DNA of 64,000 nucleotides, from NCBI RefSeq assembly GCF_038397735.1, contig NZ_CP151635.1:310001-374000 (forward strand), written 5' to 3'. The stretch is from Microbacterium sp. LWH13-1.2. GTDB lineage: Bacteria; Actinomycetota; Actinomycetes; Actinomycetales; Microbacteriaceae. Every line of letters starts with the position of its first letter. Position 1 is the stretch's first letter. The notes under the pieces were generated by a model that did no database searches, had not been told where the DNA came from, and saw only the letters and a list, made by a program, of their open reading frames with translations. A program made the translations under genes and the position numbers. Of the stretch, positions 15,905-24,698 are shown piece by piece.

Positions 15905-17245
15905 ATGTCCTTCCTTCCGAGCAGCGCCAGACGCCGCCTCCTTCTCGGTGCTGCCGCCCTGGCGGCCGCGACGTTCGTGATCGCCGGCTGCGCGGCGCAG
16001 GCCCCCGAGTCCGGTGGCGAGGGCGCAGACGGCGACTTCACCGGCCAGACGTTGAACGCGCTGCTCATCACGTCGCATGAAGGCGCGGGCAACTGGCTCA
16101 AGGAGCATTTCGAAGAGGAGACCGGCGCCGAGGTGAACCTCACGATCGTGCCCTACGACGAGATCGGTTCGACCCTCGCTCTCGACCAGCAGTCGGGCGC
16201 GAACACGTTCGACGTCGCGGCTCCCTGGTACGTCTCGATCGGCGACCTCGCCGAGGGCGGCTCCATCCAGGACCTCACGGACTGGATCGCCGACACCCCC
16301 TCGCTCGAGGCGGACGACTTCATCCCCTCGATCAACGACCCGTACACGCTGGTCGGCGACCGCCGCTACGGCCTGCCCTTCGACGGCGACACCCACGTGC
16401 TCTTCTACAACAAGGAGATCCTCGAGCGGAACGGCATCACCGAGCCGCCCACGACCTGGGACGAGTATCTGGCCGACGTGAAGGCGATCACCGAGAACGA
16501 GGGCGACGAGGGCGTCTACGGCTCGGCCATCTTCGGCCAGAAGTCGCCGCTGATCCTCGGGGCCGCCTACGCGAACCGCCTGGCGGGCTTCGGCGGCGAG
16601 TTCGTCGACGACGACGGCACGCCCACGATCAACTCCCCGGAGGCCGTCGCCGCGGCTGAGGCGCTGGTGGATGCCGTGCCCTACGCCTTCCCGACGGCTG
16701 CCGAGACCGACTTCGGAGTCGGCAACGGTGCCTGGTACGACGGCAAGGTCGGATTCATCGAGAACTGGACCGACCTCGGGGTGGGGTCGGAGACGAACCC
16801 CGACTCGAAGGTCGCGGGCAAGTGGGGCGTCACCACGCTTCCCGTCGGCGGAGACAACACCGAGGCTCGCGCGTCGCTGGTGGCCGGATTCACCTGGGTG
16901 ATCGCGGCGAACACCGAGAAGACCGATCTCGCGAAGGCGTTCATCGAGTACGCCGCGTCCAGCGAGGTCAACTCCGAGCTGATCGTCGCCGACCCGCAGA
17001 CCGGCATCGACCCGAACCGCGAGTCGTCGCTCGAGAGCGAGGCCTACGGCGAGACGTACCCCGACCTGCAGCGGGTCAACCGCACGACGCTGAGCGGATC
17101 GCTCGCCTGGCCGACGGGCGAGAACGCCTCGCAGGCCGCGCAGATCCTCACCGACGAGTTGGCGAAGCTCATCGCCGGCGACGGCGGCACCGCGCAGGAG
17201 ACACTCGACCGTGTCCAGGCCGAGTGGGAAGAGATCCTTGGCTGA
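15905..17245 (+). CDS. ABC transporter substrate-binding lipoprotein
   Basis: This 446-residue lipoprotein has a signal peptide with a RRR n-region and a VIAG|C lipobox at Cys29. The mature protein is a family-1 type binding protein: FNKE-like LFYNKEILERNGITEPPTTWDEY and GFTWVIAANTEKTDLAKAFIEYAAS are classic for CUT1-like sugar or polyol systems. GAGGAG precedes the ATG. Two permease genes follow in a coupled operon. The ligand is unknown. The divergent oxidoreductase operon hints that the imported compound may feed those enzymes. Confidence 0.87.
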   Translation: MSFLPSSARRRLLLGAAALAAATFVIAGCAAQAPESGGEGADGDFTGQTLNALLITSHEGAGNWLKEHFEEETGAEVNLTIVPYDEIGSTLALDQQSGANTFDVAAPWYVSIGDLAEGGSIQDLTDWIADTPSLEADDFIPSINDPYTLVGDRRYGLPFDGDTHVLFYNKEILERNGITEPPTTWDEYLADVKAITENEGDEGVYGSAIFGQKSPLILGAAYANRLAGFGGEFVDDDGTPTINSPEAVAAAEALVDAVPYAFPTAAETDFGVGNGAWYDGKVGFIENWTDLGVGSETNPDSKVAGKWGVTTLPVGGDNTEARASLVAGFTWVIAANTEKTDLAKAFIEYAASSEVNSELIVADPQTGIDPNRESSLESEAYGETYPDLQRVNRTTLSGSLAWPTGENASQAAQILTDELAKLIAGDGGTAQETLDRVQAEWEEILG

Positions 17246-18164
17246 CGCCTCCGCCATCCGCGTGCGCACCGCCCGCGCGTCCGGCCGAGTGCCGCGACGG
17301 GCGGGCGGTCTCGCGCGGCCGGGCGCAGCACGGTTCCTGACCGCGCCGACGATCCTGTCGATCATCGTGCTCGGCGCGTATCCGCTCGTGTTCATCGTCG
17401 CGGCGGCCTTCACCGACTCGACGCTCGGGCGGCCGTTCCAGGAGTGGGTCGGGACGGCGAACCTCGAGACGATCCTCGCGGATGCCGACGTCGTCGCGTC
17501 GTTCGCCCGGACGGTCGCCTATGCCGTCGTGGTGGCCGTCGTCAGCGTCGCGCTCGGGCTCGCGATCGCCGTCGCGCTGGAGCGTGCGACCCGAGCGGGC
17601 GCCGTCGTGCGCACGCTGCTCCTGCTCCCGCTGATCACCCCGCCGGTGGTGGTCGGCACACTGTGGAAGCTCGTGTTCAACCCCGGCGGAGGACTCCTCG
17701 CGACCGTGCTGCCCGGTCTGTCGCTCGCGCCGCTGTCGACGACGGCGTGGGCGCTTCCCGCGATCGGGCTCGCCGATGTCTGGCAGTGGACACCGCTGAT
17801 CGTGATCCTCGTGTACGCCGCGCTGCTCACGCAGGACCCGTCCGTGCGGGAGGCGGCGTCCCTCGACGGGGCTCATGGAGCCGGTCTGTTCCGGCACATC
17901 ACCTGGCCGGCGATCGCGGGCACGGTGATCGCCGCGCTCTTCATCCGGCTCGTCATCGCGTTGAAGGTCTTCGATCTCGTGTTCGTGATGACCTCGGGCG
18001 GACCCGGTCAGGCCTCGACCGTCACCACCTACCTCATCCAGCAGGTCGCCCTCAAGGAGTTCGACATCGGTCGGGCATCCGCGATCACCCTCGTGTTCGC
18101 GGTCATCGTCACCGCAGTGACCCTCGTGCTGGCGTTCTTCGCACGAAAGGCCCGACATGACTGA
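17238..18164 (+). CDS. ABC transporter permease (CUT1-like, first subunit)
   Basis: This 308-residue permease has six predicted membrane segments and the cytoplasmic EAA loop REAASLDGAHGAGLFRHITWP, which contacts the ATPase. The N-terminal basic arm before the first span is normal for MalF/UgpA-type subunits. A TTG at 17238 is preferred, with GGAAGAG upstream and an 8-bp overlap with the binding-protein stop (TTGGCTGA); a GTG at 17211 is possible. It works with the next permease and an ATPase encoded elsewhere. Confidence 0.87.
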   Translation: MADASAIRVRTARASGRVPRRAGGLARPGAARFLTAPTILSIIVLGAYPLVFIVAAAFTDSTLGRPFQEWVGTANLETILADADVVASFARTVAYAVVVAVVSVALGLAIAVALERATRAGAVVRTLLLLPLITPPVVVGTLWKLVFNPGGGLLATVLPGLSLAPLSTTAWALPAIGLADVWQWTPLIVILVYAALLTQDPSVREAASLDGAHGAGLFRHITWPAIAGTVIAALFIRLVIALKVFDLVFVMTSGGPGQASTVTTYLIQQVALKEFDIGRASAITLVFAVIVTAVTLVLAFFARKARHD

Positions 18165-18975
18165 GCGGCGCACGCGCGTGCGACCCGTCGCGAGCAGCGT
18201 GCTCTTCATGACGCTCGCCGTGACCCTCGTACCACTCGCGTATCTGTTCTCGGTGTCGCTGATGGGGCGCGACGAGACGGTCTCGGGAGTCCTGTGGAGC
18301 GCTGCCCCGCACTGGGAGAACTGGGGCGACGTGCTGTCCACCGACATCCCCCGGTCGATCCTGAACTCCCTTGCCGCAGCGATCGGCGGTGCTGTCGTCT
18401 CGTTGGCCATCGCCGTCCCCGGCGCCTGGGCCATCGTCCGTCACAACGCCGGCGGGCGCACGCTGGGCGCGACTCTGATGAGCCCGTGGCTGCTCCCCCC
18501 GATCGTCGCCGTGGTGCCGCTGCTGACCCTTCTGCGATCGGTCGGCCTCAACAACACGCTCCTCGGCCTGACGCTCGTGTACGCCCTCGTCAACGTCCCG
18601 GTCGCCGTCTGGTTGCTGGAGGGATTCATCCGCCGGTTGCCGGTGGAGATCGAGGAAGCGGCGCGCATCGACGGTGCGGGGACGCTGCGGATGCTGTGGT
18701 CGGTCGTCGTCCCTCTGCTGCTGCCGAGCCAGGTCGCGATCGGGATCATCGTCGCGATCCTCAACTACAACGAGTTCCTCCTCGCGACCTTCCTCACGCA
18801 GAGCGTGGATGCGCAGACGTTCCCCGTGGCTCTGTCGCTGTTCTACGGAGACCGCACTCCGCACTTCGGCAAGATCGCGGCCGCATCGTTCATCGGCGTG
18901 ATCCCGGTCTTCGCCGCCGCCGTGTTCTTCCAGCGCTGGCTCGTAGGCGGGCTGACGACGGGCGCGGTGCGCTGA
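18157..18975 (+). CDS. ABC transporter permease (CUT1-like, second subunit)
   Basis: This 272-residue permease has six membrane segments and the EAA loop IEEAARIDGAGTLRMLWSVVVP. It starts with an 8-bp overlap on the first permease (ATGACTGA). The layout is that of a MalG/UgpE-like partner. No ATP-binding subunit follows; the next gene is a surface protein. Many actinobacterial CUT1 systems share one MsiK-type ATPase encoded elsewhere, which would explain the absence. Confidence 0.87.
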   Translation: MTERRTRVRPVASSVLFMTLAVTLVPLAYLFSVSLMGRDETVSGVLWSAAPHWENWGDVLSTDIPRSILNSLAAAIGGAVVSLAIAVPGAWAIVRHNAGGRTLGATLMSPWLLPPIVAVVPLLTLLRSVGLNNTLLGLTLVYALVNVPVAVWLLEGFIRRLPVEIEEAARIDGAGTLRMLWSVVVPLLLPSQVAIGIIVAILNYNEFLLATFLTQSVDAQTFPVALSLFYGDRTPHFGKIAAASFIGVIPVFAAAVFFQRWLVGGLTTGAVR

Positions 18976-19115
18976 GGAGCCCCCGGTTCCGCCCTGTCCA
19001 GTCGCCTCCTGTGCCGGTATATCGGTGCTGTATTCCGGTAACGGCGTAATCAGATCGCCTTTCTCTGATCTCTTAGATGAGTCGCGACTGGGAGCGACTC
19101 GAAATCGGACTGGGG

Positions 19116-20717
19116 ATGACGATGACTGGGGAGAACACTGCCGTGCGCGCGTACGGAAGGACGATCGGCCGAGAGAAGGCGATCGACGGGGAGAAGAAGC
19201 TGCGAGGCCGGGGGGCCGTCGCGATGGTCGTGGGGATGATCATCGGCGTGGTCGGGATGCTGGGGGCCGCTCTGCCGGCCGCGGCCGCACCGACGGTGAC
19301 ATACCCCGGAGCGATCGCCAACGTGTCGCTCGAGAACCAGAACGGCGGTGGCCCGCTGGATCAGTGGGACACCGTGCGGATCTCGGGCGAGTGGAAGGTC
19401 CCGGCAGGGGCGCAGGCGGGCGAGACCTTCGGGATGACGCTTCCGGCGGAGTTCAGCCGACTGGCGGCGGGGGAGTTCACGATCAGCGACCCCGCGACCG
19501 GCGAGCTCATGGCGAACTGCATGGTTTCCGCCGGTCAGGGGCCTGACATGGTGTGCACGCTGACGGAGGCCGTCAACGGCAAGGAAGACGTCGGGGGAAC
19601 CTTCTGGATGCAGGCACGCGCCTCGCAGTCCACGACGAACGAGACGGTCGAGTTCGACCTCGGCGATACGGTCGAGATCGTCGACCTGCCGGGTGACGGG
19701 GGAATCGTGCCCGTCGACCCGACAGAGCAGACCGAGCCCTACAAGTACGGCGGCGAGACGGCGACCGATGGGCGGCTCAAGTGGGTCGTCGGAATTCCGA
19801 GCGGGTTCGCGAGCGACGGTGCCTTCACGATCACGGACACGCTCGACCCGGGTCTCGCCGATCATCACTACACCGGTGAGGTGCGGCTGAGCCAGCGCCC
19901 CGTCGAGAACGGGATGCAGATCGGGAACTGGAGCATCGTCGATCCGTCGAGGTATCAGATCGTCTTCGCCGCCGACGGCCAGTCGTTCGAGTTCACGGCC
20001 TCAGGCCTGCCGGCAGGTGGCTTCGCTTACGAGCTGCTCTACTACACCCAGGCAGACGGTCCGGTCGTGAAGGGTGACGTCTTCGGCAACCATGCCGTCG
20101 TCGACACCGTCGCGACGTCGGCCACCCACACGATCACCGAATCAGGTGGCGGCGACGGCACCGGCGTGACCTACACGACCTTCTCGATCTCGAAGGCGCT
20201 GACAGGCGCTCAGGCCGCTGCGGCCCAGACCGCGACGTACACCGTGCGGTATTCCCTCAAGGGCTCCGACGCCCCGGCCAAGACCATGGTCGTGCCCGTC
20301 GGCCAGCCGGTCGTGAGCGATCGCGCTCCTCTCGGATCGACCTTCGTGATCGAGGAGATCGATCTGCCCGCCGTCGACGGAGTGAGCTGGGGAACGTGGA
20401 CCGTCTCCGGTGACGGAGTCGTCGACGCCGGCAACGGCACGTTCGAGGTGACGCCCGGAGCAGCGGCGGGTGTGTCACTCACGCTCACCAACATCGCGAA
20501 CCCGATCCCGGTCGTCGAGCCCACGCCGACCCCGACCGCGACGCCCACGCCGACCCCGACCCGCACGCCCGCGTCGGCCACGATGCCTGGAGAGCTGGCG
20601 CTGACGGGTGGCGGCGACGGGTCGGGCTTCCTCGCCCTCGCGGCCGCACTGATCGTCGGCGGTGGGCTTGCGACCGCGGTCTCCGTGAAGCGGCGGTCGA
20701 GCGTCGCACGACGCTGA
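19116..20717 (+). CDS. LAXTG-anchored cell-surface protein with DUF5979-like domain
   Basis: This secreted protein of about 533 residues has a long signal peptide (hydrophobic core GAVAMVVGMIIGVVGMLG, AAA cleavage region). An adhesin-like Ig/SdrG-type beta region spans roughly residues 50-330. A DUF5979-like beta domain follows (TFSISKALTGAQAAAAQ onward). After a PT-repeat wall-spanning linker comes LALTG, a membrane span and KRR. LAXTG is the sorting motif used by class E sortases in high-GC Gram-positives. No sortase gene is adjacent. The start is uncertain among ATGs at 19077, 19116 and 19122; the first lacks a ribosome site. Confidence 0.82.
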   Translation: MTMTGENTAVRAYGRTIGREKAIDGEKKLRGRGAVAMVVGMIIGVVGMLGAALPAAAAPTVTYPGAIANVSLENQNGGGPLDQWDTVRISGEWKVPAGAQAGETFGMTLPAEFSRLAAGEFTISDPATGELMANCMVSAGQGPDMVCTLTEAVNGKEDVGGTFWMQARASQSTTNETVEFDLGDTVEIVDLPGDGGIVPVDPTEQTEPYKYGGETATDGRLKWVVGIPSGFASDGAFTITDTLDPGLADHHYTGEVRLSQRPVENGMQIGNWSIVDPSRYQIVFAADGQSFEFTASGLPAGGFAYELLYYTQADGPVVKGDVFGNHAVVDTVATSATHTITESGGGDGTGVTYTTFSISKALTGAQAAAAQTATYTVRYSLKGSDAPAKTMVVPVGQPVVSDRAPLGSTFVIEEIDLPAVDGVSWGTWTVSGDGVVDAGNGTFEVTPGAAAGVSLTLTNIANPIPVVEPTPTPTATPTPTPTRTPASATMPGELALTGGGDGSGFLALAAALIVGGGLATAVSVKRRSSVARR

Positions 20718-20728
20718 CAGCCGCACGC

Positions 20729-20774
20729 ACACAGCAGCGGGTGATCACCGGTCGGTGACCACCCGCTGCTGTGT
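20729..20774. terminator. 21-bp stem terminator after the surface-protein gene
   Basis: Arms 20729-20749 and 20754-20774 pair along 21 bp with a single mismatch around the loop GGTC. It lies between convergent genes and can stop transcription from both sides. Confidence 0.85.
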
Positions 20775-20815
20775 TCCAGGCGCCGCGTGCGTCTGCGTCG
20801 CGGTGAGTCGTCCGA

Positions 20816-21355
20816 TCAGCGGATCGCGTAGACGGCGCTGCCGACGATCACGGCGACGATCGTGGTCCACCCGACGATGGCGACAGCCTGCCAGATCAGG
20901 ATGCGGACCTTGCCCACACCGGCCGCGGCGAGCATCGTGGCGGTGAACTGGGTCGGCAGCAGCAGGGGACCGAGGAGGCTCACGCCGGGAACGCCGTAGC
21001 GCTCGAACGCCCGCTGGAACTTCTCCTTGCGCGCACCGCCGCGCTCGGACTCCGCGGGGATCGACTCGACGGCGCCGCCGCCCGTTCCGGCCAGCACGGC
21101 CTCACGGCTGCGGTTGCGGTTCACGATCGCGGTGCGCGCACCCGAGCTCGCGATCACGAGCACGGCGACGCAGAGGAAGTTGCCCACGATCGCCGCGATG
21201 GCGGCGACGACGGGGTGGATGCCGCCGATGATGCCGATCGAGACGGCACCCTCACCCTCGATGAAGGGAATGGCACCTGCGAGGGCGACGATGAGCGGCT
21301 GGACGAGCTCGGGAACCTGGGCGACGAAGCCCTGGAAGGTCTCGATGAGGTTCAT
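20816..21355 (-). CDS. Small multidrug-export family membrane protein
   Basis: This 179-residue membrane protein matches the Sm_multidrug_ex family. It has hydrophobic helices starting ELVQPLIVALAGAIPFIEGEGAVSIGI, a charged cytoplasmic loop (RNRSREAV...ESERGGARKEKFQRAF) and RYGVPGVSLLGPLLLPTQFTATMLAAAG, where conserved proline/glycine turns flank the last spans. Transport function is named by family only; the substrate is unknown. The ATG at 21355 has AGGAG upstream, and the frame before it is not protein-like. It is divergent from a sensor kinase. Confidence 0.75.
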   Translation of the reverse strand: MNLIETFQGFVAQVPELVQPLIVALAGAIPFIEGEGAVSIGIIGGIHPVVAAIAAIVGNFLCVAVLVIASSGARTAIVNRNRSREAVLAGTGGGAVESIPAESERGGARKEKFQRAFERYGVPGVSLLGPLLLPTQFTATMLAAAGVGKVRILIWQAVAIVGWTTIVAVIVGSAVYAIR

Positions 21356-21509
21356 TGGATTGCTCCTATGGTCTGAGCGCCGGTGTCTCCGCCGCGATGT
21401 ATCCAGTCCATCGCTCCTCCGCTCCCGGCGGCAGTGTCGGGCCGTCACTCGTTTCCGGGTGCTTCACCCGCAGCATCCGTGACATGTGTCACGCCCGTAT
21501 CGTGGGGGC

Positions 21510-22733
21510 ATGCAGAGCACATCCCCGCTGGTCGAGCCGCCAGGCGACCCGTCGCTCGGAGCCCGGCAGCTTGCTCGTGGCATCACCGCGACCTGGTGGT
21601 ACACGTTCTCGGCCGTCGTGTTCCTCGAACTCTTCCTGGTGCTGGTGTGGACACTCGAGGCGCTCGCCTCGCCGGGTGACGCGACCGCGCCGGTGGTCGT
21701 CGGCGTCGGGGGCATCGTCTGGTGGCTGTCGACCGCCATCCTGCTGTGGGCGTATCGGCACCGCGTCGACGCCGACCCGGGGATTCCCTGGACGCGCATC
21801 GCTCTTCCGCTGCTGATCGCCGCCGCCTATGGCGCGCTGGCGGGCTTCGTGACCGACAGCTGGCTGCTCGCGCTCATGCCGATCGCGCAGTCGGTCGTGC
21901 TGCTCAACTGGCCGAAGGGCGTGCGGCTGCGGATCGTGGTCCTCGCGACCGTGCTGCTCTTCTGCCTGGCGTTCATCGACGGGGCCCGCGGCGCCATGGA
22001 ACCGGGTGCTCCGGGCTGGCTGCCCGCTCTGTACACCATCCTGATCCCGGCGATGTCGGTGAGCTCGCTGTGGTGGTGGGATGTCCTGGTCACGCTCGAC
22101 CGGGCGCGCGCCTCCGAGTCGAGGCTCGCTGCGACCCAGGAACGACTTCGCGTCGCCACCGACGTGCATGACCTGCAAGGGCACCACCTGCAGGTGATCG
22201 CGCTGCAGCTCGAACTGGCTGAGCGACTGATGGGGCTCGATCCTGATGCGGCGCTCGAACAGCTGCAGGCCGCGCGGGTGAGCGTCGACGAGGCGCGGCA
22301 GGGCACACGCGATCTCGCGACCCGGTTCCGTTCGGTGCCGTTGGGTGACGAGGTGGCGAACGCGCGCGACCTCCTCAGCGCCGCAGGTCTCGCGGTGGAC
22401 GCGGAGATCGCGCCGGACGCCGACGACGCGCCGGCATCCGCGCTGGGACCGGTGATCCGAGAGACGACCACCAACGTTCTGCGGCATGGTGCAGGACGCC
22501 ACGCGCGGCTCACGCTCAAGAGGGTGCCGGAGGGGTGGCGATACGAGGTGGCGAACGACGTGGATGCCGATGCTGCGAGCGAGCCGGTCGGCTCGGGCCT
22601 CGATGGCGTCAGGCGCCGCATCGCCGAGGCGGGCGGCACCCTGGAGATCCATGACGAGGGCGGTGACTTCGCGGTGGTGGTCACGGTGCCCGCGAACGAG
22701 GATGCGTCCGTCGACAGAGGGGGTTCGCGATGA
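21510..22733 (+). CDS. DesK/NarL-type sensor histidine kinase
   Basis: This 407-residue kinase has five or six membrane segments in the first ~190 residues and no large external sensor loop. The HisKA_3 dimerisation helix carries VATDVHDLQGHHLQVIAL, with the phosphorylated histidine in the VHDLQGH box. The ATPase domain shows RETTTNVLRHG and GSGLDGVRRRI. DesK-type kinases often sense membrane or envelope properties. The ATG at 21510 is used. It overlaps the response regulator by 4 bp. Confidence 0.9.
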   Translation: MQSTSPLVEPPGDPSLGARQLARGITATWWYTFSAVVFLELFLVLVWTLEALASPGDATAPVVVGVGGIVWWLSTAILLWAYRHRVDADPGIPWTRIALPLLIAAAYGALAGFVTDSWLLALMPIAQSVVLLNWPKGVRLRIVVLATVLLFCLAFIDGARGAMEPGAPGWLPALYTILIPAMSVSSLWWWDVLVTLDRARASESRLAATQERLRVATDVHDLQGHHLQVIALQLELAERLMGLDPDAALEQLQAARVSVDEARQGTRDLATRFRSVPLGDEVANARDLLSAAGLAVDAEIAPDADDAPASALGPVIRETTTNVLRHGAGRHARLTLKRVPEGWRYEVANDVDADAASEPVGSGLDGVRRRIAEAGGTLEIHDEGGDFAVVVTVPANEDASVDRGGSR

Positions 22734-23332
22734 TCCGGGTGCTTCTCGCCGATGACGAGGGGATGATCCGTTCCGCGCTTGCGGCGCTGCTGCGACTCGA
22801 GGGCGACATCGAGGTCGTCGCCGAGTGCGAAGACGGAGAGCAGGCGCTCGCCGAGGCTCTGCGGTTGACGCCGGACGTGTGCCTGCTCGATCTCGAGATG
22901 CCGGGCCTCGATGGTGTCGAAGTCGCCGAGCGGCTGAACAGGGCTATCGCCACCCGGTGCGTCGTGGTGACTCGGCATGCCCGCCCGGGCGTGCTGCGTC
23001 GGGCGCTCGCCTCCGGGGTCTCGGGCTTCCTGCCGAAGTCCCGCGGCGCCGATCAGGTCGCCGACGTGATCCGCAGGGTCGCAGCCGGCGCGCGGTACGT
23101 CGATCCGGAGATCGCGGCCGACGCGCTGAGTGACGAACGATCCCCGCTCACCGACCGCGAGCTCGACGTGCTGCGCGCAGGCCGCCGCGGCCAGACGACA
23201 GGTCAGATCGCGAAGGCACTGTCGCTCGCCCCCGGGACGGTGCGTAATCACATCTCGGCCGTGCTCGCGAAGCTGTCGGTCGGCACGCGGCAGCAGGCGG
23301 TGCTCCTCGCCGAAGAGCGCGGCTGGATCTGA
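22730..23332 (+). CDS. NarL-type response regulator
   Basis: This 200-residue protein has a receiver domain with VLLADDEGMIRSAL and the phospho-acceptor in VCLLDLEMPGLDG, then a LuxR helix-turn-helix (LTDRELDVLRAGRRGQTTGQIAKAL, GTVRNHISAVLAKL). It is translationally coupled to the DesK-like kinase (ATGA overlap), so the two are a pair. The target is unknown. The exporter gene at 20816, divergent from the kinase, is a reasonable candidate. Confidence 0.92.
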   Translation: MIRVLLADDEGMIRSALAALLRLEGDIEVVAECEDGEQALAEALRLTPDVCLLDLEMPGLDGVEVAERLNRAIATRCVVVTRHARPGVLRRALASGVSGFLPKSRGADQVADVIRRVAAGARYVDPEIAADALSDERSPLTDRELDVLRAGRRGQTTGQIAKALSLAPGTVRNHISAVLAKLSVGTRQQAVLLAEERGWI

Positions 23333-23432
23333 ACGAGAGAGCGCTGCGCCCGGGCCAGGAGACGGAGGGCGGGTGAGGCCGTGGGAGATGGCCCCACCCG
23401 CGAGCCACGCGGAAAAGGGGAGAGCGCGGCCC

Positions 23433-23472
23433 GGACGTGGAGCGAGCGCTTACCCCCAGCCTCACTCCACGT
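23433..23472. terminator. Hairpin between convergent operons
   Basis: GACGTGGAGCGAG (23433-23445) pairs with CTCACTCCACGTC (23460-23472) with one mismatch. It lies in the 208-bp gap between the response regulator and the convergent CDF gene. Nothing else is recognised in this gap. Confidence 0.55.
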
Positions 23473-23540
23473 CTCACATGCAAGACCCGCAGATCGCAGG
23501 ATCGTGACGCGGGTGGCGGAAATCTCTGCGGGCCGCGTCG

Positions 23541-24248
23541 TCAGCGGCCTTCGTGGTGCTCGTCGTGTTCGTGGTGGTGGTGCTGGTCGTGGTCGTGGTG
23601 GTCGTGCTCGTCTTCGAGGATCATGCCGACGGATGTCGCACAGGCGTCGCCCTTCCACGCCTCCACGCCTTCGCGCACGGCGAAGATCGCGATGACGAGT
23701 CCCGCGACGGCATCCGCCCACCACCAGCCGAACAGGCTGTTGAGTGCGAGGCCGACCAGCACGGCGGCCGACAGGTAGGTGCAGATCAGCGTCTGCTTCG
23801 AATCGGCGACCGCTGTGGCCGAGCCGACCTCCTGCCCCGCGCGACGCTCCGCGAGGGAGACGAGGGGCATGATGACGACGCTCACGGCGGTGAGGACGAG
23901 GCCGACTGCGCTGTGTGCCGGGCGGTCGCCGCCGATCAGCGAGAGCGCGGACGATGCGACGACGTAGATCGCGAGGGCGAAGAAGGCGACGGCGATCACC
24001 CGAAGCGTCGGCTTCTCCCACCGCTCGGGGTCGCGGCGGGTGAACTGCCAGGCGACGGCCGCAGCGGACAGCACCTCGATGCTCGAGTCGAGGCCGAAGC
24101 CGATGAGCGCGGCGGAGGACGCGACGGACCCGGCCGTGATCGCGACGATCGCCTCGATCACGTTATAGATGATCGTGAATGCCACGATGAGTCGGATGCG
24201 ACGGTGCAGCGTCGTCCGACGGGCAGGGGTCGGAGCGACCGTGGTCAT
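23541..24248 (-). CDS. Cation diffusion facilitator with His-rich tail
   Basis: This 235-residue membrane protein belongs to the CDF-like cation efflux group. It has six hydrophobic segments and the metal-site helix LIGFGLDSSIEVLSA, in which an aspartate replaces one of the usual histidine positions. The C-terminus is a metal-binding tail of alternating His, Asp and Glu (about residues 207-233). It probably exports a divalent metal. The ATG at 24248 overlaps the stop of the CmtR-like regulator by one base, so the two are cotranscribed and the exporter is likely induced by the sensor's metal. Confidence 0.83.
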   Translation of the reverse strand: MTTVAPTPARRTTLHRRIRLIVAFTIIYNVIEAIVAITAGSVASSAALIGFGLDSSIEVLSAAAVAWQFTRRDPERWEKPTLRVIAVAFFALAIYVVASSALSLIGGDRPAHSAVGLVLTAVSVVIMPLVSLAERRAGQEVGSATAVADSKQTLICTYLSAAVLVGLALNSLFGWWWADAVAGLVIAIFAVREGVEAWKGDACATSVGMILEDEHDHHDHDQHHHHEHDEHHEGR

Positions 24249-24580
24249 CAGCAGGTGCACCCTTCGCCGTCGCAGCAGTCGGGCTCGACGATCAGCACGA
24301 CCTGCAGCAGTGCGTCGAGTGCCGGGACGAGGTGCGGGTCCGCGAGCTGATAGCGGCTGCGCCGGCCGTCTTGGATGCTCTCGACGAGACCGCACCCGCG
24401 CAGACACGCGAGATGGTTCGACAGCAGCTGTCGACTCACGCCGAGATGTTCGGCGAGGTCGGAGGGATACGCGGGCTCTTCGCGGAGCGCGAGCAGGATC
24501 GATGCGCGTGTCGAGTCCGACAGTGCGTGTCCCAGCCGGGCGACCGCCGCGGTGTGGGTGGGGGAGGCCGTGAGAGTCAC
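24248..24580 (-). CDS. cmtR: CmtR-like ArsR/SmtB metal sensor repressor
   Basis: This 110-residue winged-helix repressor has the DNA-binding helix DLAEHLGVSRQLLSNHLACLRGCGLV, with Cys59 and Cys63 at the positions where mycobacterial CmtR carries two of its three Cd/Pb ligands. The C-terminus PDCCDGEGCTC adds Cys102, Cys103, Cys108 and Cys110; CmtR has its third ligand at Cys102. It is expected to repress its operon until cadmium or lead binds. It is cotranscribed with a CDF exporter. A palindrome at 24600-24613 is in the promoter region. Confidence 0.82.
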   Translation of the reverse strand: MTLTASPTHTAAVARLGHALSDSTRASILLALREEPAYPSDLAEHLGVSRQLLSNHLACLRGCGLVESIQDGRRSRYQLADPHLVPALDALLQVVLIVEPDCCDGEGCTC

Positions 24581-24599
24581 ACCACTACAGTACAGAAAA

Positions 24600-24613
24600 C
24601 GCTGAACTCAGCG
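24600..24613. promoter_or_regulatory. Candidate metal-sensor operator CGCTGA-ac-TCAGCG
   Basis: This perfect 6-bp-arm inverted repeat lies 20 bp upstream of the CmtR-like start, within the 118-bp divergent region. ArsR/SmtB repressors bind such inverted repeats near their own start. Assignment to this regulator is inferred from position only. Confidence 0.45.
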
Positions 24614-24698
24614 AAACTTGAACCGGAGGCCGGCAACATCGCCGAAATCCCAGCTCTGTACCGTGGTGGGCGGACGCAGGATCGAGGGAGAACGACTG

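Noticed and set aside
15704..17413. 569-codon open frame opposite the binding-protein gene
   Set aside because: It is antisense to a lipoprotein with a clear signal peptide and has no ribosome site or motif.
20515..20580. CCGACC/CGACGCC simple repeat, considered as a microsatellite
   Set aside because: It encodes the Pro-Thr wall-spanning linker of the surface protein.
23541..23625. Apparent short tandem DNA repeat
   Set aside because: It encodes the His/Asp/Glu-rich tail of the CDF transporter, so protein composition explains it.
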